DNA of 31,313 nt from RGIG5299 sp045542315 (GTDB lineage: Bacteria; Bacillota; Clostridia; Oscillospirales; RGIG5299): positions 1-31,313 of the forward strand of contig JAZQKU010000032.1 of NCBI GenBank assembly GCA_045542315.1. Reading direction: 5' to 3'. The notes under the pieces are model-generated. The model was not told where the DNA came from and did not search any database. It saw only the letters and a program-made list of their open reading frames with translations. Of this stretch, positions 30,155 to 31,313 are shown one piece after another (the stretch's first letter is position 1; each line of letters starts with the position of its first letter). The position numbers and the translations under genes were made by a program.

Positions 30155-31313
30155 CTATGCTATATTTTCAGGATTATATTCAACTGAAATATTGACCTTT
30201 TTAAACCGCTTGTCGGAATAAAAGAAATTGAGGATTTCCGTTGTAAAATTATAAAATTCCTCGTTTATTCTGCATTTCAAAAGCAGCTTGTATTTATATG
30301 AATTGTTAACCTTCAAAACTCTTGCGGGGCTCGGTCCGAGCCCGATAAGGGGAAGATTTGAATAATTTTCAGTATGAAGTCTTACACACTCCGCTGCCGT
30401 TTCCCTTGCCGCCGAAAGCGCTTCGCTTTCAATGCCGCTTTCAAAGGTTATCTGGCAAACATCGCAATATGGCGGATAGGTAAGCTGCTTACGAAGTTCT
30501 ATTTCCTCGTTATAAAACGCCTCGTAGTCCTGTGTTACGGCAAGACTTAAAACTCTGTTTTCGGGAGAAAAGGTCTGAACGACTGCCCTGCCCGATTTTT
30601 CGGCACGTCCTGCCCTTCCGATAACCTGAGTTATCTGCTGAAAAGTCTTTTCATTTGCCTTATAATCATCGGCATATATCGAAAAGTCTGCCATCAGCAC
30701 TGCCGCAAGGGTTACGTCGGGAAAATCAAGCCCTTTAGCTATCATCTGCGTTCCGACAAGAATATCCGCTTCGTGACGCGCAAAAGAGGAAAGTATTTCC
30801 TCATGCGAATTCTTCTTGACGGTAGTGTCGGCATCAAGGCGGGCAATTTTTGCCTTTGGAAAAAGTACTTCAAGCTCACTCACTACTCTTTGTGTTCCTG
30901 TTCCGAAAAACTTAAGGCTCTTTTCGCCGCACGACGGACAGCTTTCGGTGTTATCGGTGCTGTAACCGCAATGGTGGCACATAAGCCTGCCGTTTTCCGA
31001 ATGATAGGTAAGCGATATAGAGCATTTCGGGCAGGTTACCGTTTGTCCGCAGAGCCTGCAGCTTATAAACCAGTTATAGCCTCTGCGGTTTAAAAACAAG
31101 AGCGTTTGCTCGCCTTTTTGAAGATTTTTTGAGATTTCATCAAAAAGATAGTTGCTTATTATTCCCGTGTTGCCGCTTGTGACGTCCTTTCTCATATCCA
31201 CAACCGCAACCTCGGGGAGAGAATCGTTATTGAACCGTGTTTCCATCGTCAAAAGCTTATAGCTGCCGCTTTTAGCCTTTGAATAGGTTGCCACCGATGG
31301 GGTTGCCGAAGCA
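30155..31313 (-). CDS. priA: Primosomal helicase PriA (C-terminal part)
   Basis: The replication restart helicase, cut by the window edge: about 385 C-terminal residues are present. The frame remains open to the last base and begins inside helicase motif III (SATPS), so Walker A and DEAH lie outside. Present are LLFLNRRGYN, eight zinc-binding cysteines in four CxxC pairs (about 31075 down to 30910), GTQRVVSELE, motif V (GTQMIAKGLDFP), motif VI (QVIGRAGRAEKSGR) and the C-terminal domain. It heads the def-fmt-rsmB-rlmN-prpC-prkC-rsgA run as seen in this window. Confidence 0.95.
   Translation of the reverse strand, partial: ASATPSVATYSKAKSGSYKLLTMETRFNNDSLPEVAVVDMRKDVTSGNTGIISNYLFDEISKNLQKGEQTLLFLNRRGYNWFISCRLCGQTVTCPKCSISLTYHSENGRLMCHHCGYSTDNTESCPSCGEKSLKFFGTGTQRVVSELEVLFPKAKIARLDADTTVKKNSHEEILSSFARHEADILVGTQMIAKGLDFPDVTLAAVLMADFSIYADDYKANEKTFQQITQVIGRAGRAEKSGRAVVQTFSPENRVLSLAVTQDYEAFYNEEIELRKQLTYPPYCDVCQITFESGIESEALSAARETAAECVRLHTENYSNLPLIGLGPSPARVLKVNNSYKYKLLLKCRINEEFYNFTTEILNFFYSDKRFKKVNISVEYNPENIA

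Noticed and set aside
1..31313. tRNA, rRNA, CRISPR, insertion sequence or prophage
   Set aside because: No cloverleaf-like sequence, spaced repeats, transposase, integrase or phage gene was recognised by reading both strands.

Overview
The window looks like chromosome of an anaerobic, endospore-forming Firmicute of the class Clostridia (my best guess is an Oscillospirales/Ruminococcaceae-type gut lineage; this is inferred from gene content, not from a marker search). The evidence is the density of sporulation genes (spmAB, spoVAD, the spoIIAA-spoIIAB-sigF operon, a spoVB-like flippase, spoIVFA/FB, cwlD, spoVM), an oxygen-sensitive pyruvate formate-lyase with its activase, strong AGGAGG-type ribosome sites and frequent TTG starts. 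No rRNA, tRNA, CRISPR, IS element or prophage was seen. Gene packing is tight and no gene-free stretch exceeds 300 bases.

Layout. 1-1147 (minus): the start of an unidentified gene, then spmB and spmA. 1239-2620 (plus): a class B sortase with its own promoter and a coupled 71-residue membrane protein, running tail-to-tail into spoVAD (minus). 3701-7652 (plus): promoter, ZTP riboswitch and terminator, pflB, pflA, an MscS channel, terminator. 7677-11403 (plus): promoter, a MurT/GatD-type pair in which the GatD partner has lost its glutaminase residues, a terminator, and a SpoVB-like flippase that overlaps sigF tail-to-tail. 11380-12843 (minus): spoIIAA-spoIIAB-sigF. 12862-17283 (minus): a compact exopolysaccharide-control operon (HPr-like protein without the histidine, fused Wzz/BY-kinase, PHP tyrosine phosphatase, nucleotide-sugar dehydratase) with promoter and terminator; a sugar-transfer-type ATP-grasp gene with its own promoter lies just upstream. 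18382-22302 (minus): spoIVFB, spoIVFA, radA, cwlD, spoVM and a 48-residue membrane microprotein. 22405-31313 (minus): the conserved housekeeping block priA-def-fmt-Zn peptidase-rsmB-rlmN-prpC-prkC-rsgA.

How the genes work together. The ZTP riboswitch ties formate production by PflB to the state of one-carbon/purine metabolism. PrkC and PrpC form a Ser/Thr kinase-phosphatase switch, and the BY-kinase and PHP phosphatase form a tyrosine switch for polysaccharide. The SpoIIA operon sets forespore identity, SpoIVFA/FB acts in the mother cell, and SpmAB, SpoVAD, CwlD and SpoVM serve core dehydration, DPA uptake, cortex and coat.

The most unusual observations are: (1) a GatD homologue in which the nucleophilic Cys and the LHGP His both appear replaced; (2) a recurring junction in which a terminator hairpin contains the Shine-Dalgarno sequence of the next, sporulation-type gene and the U-tract runs into its TTG start; (3) two microgenes, spoVM and a 48-residue membrane protein, that are easily missed; (4) an HPr-like protein lacking the phosphohistidine at the head of the polysaccharide-control operon.
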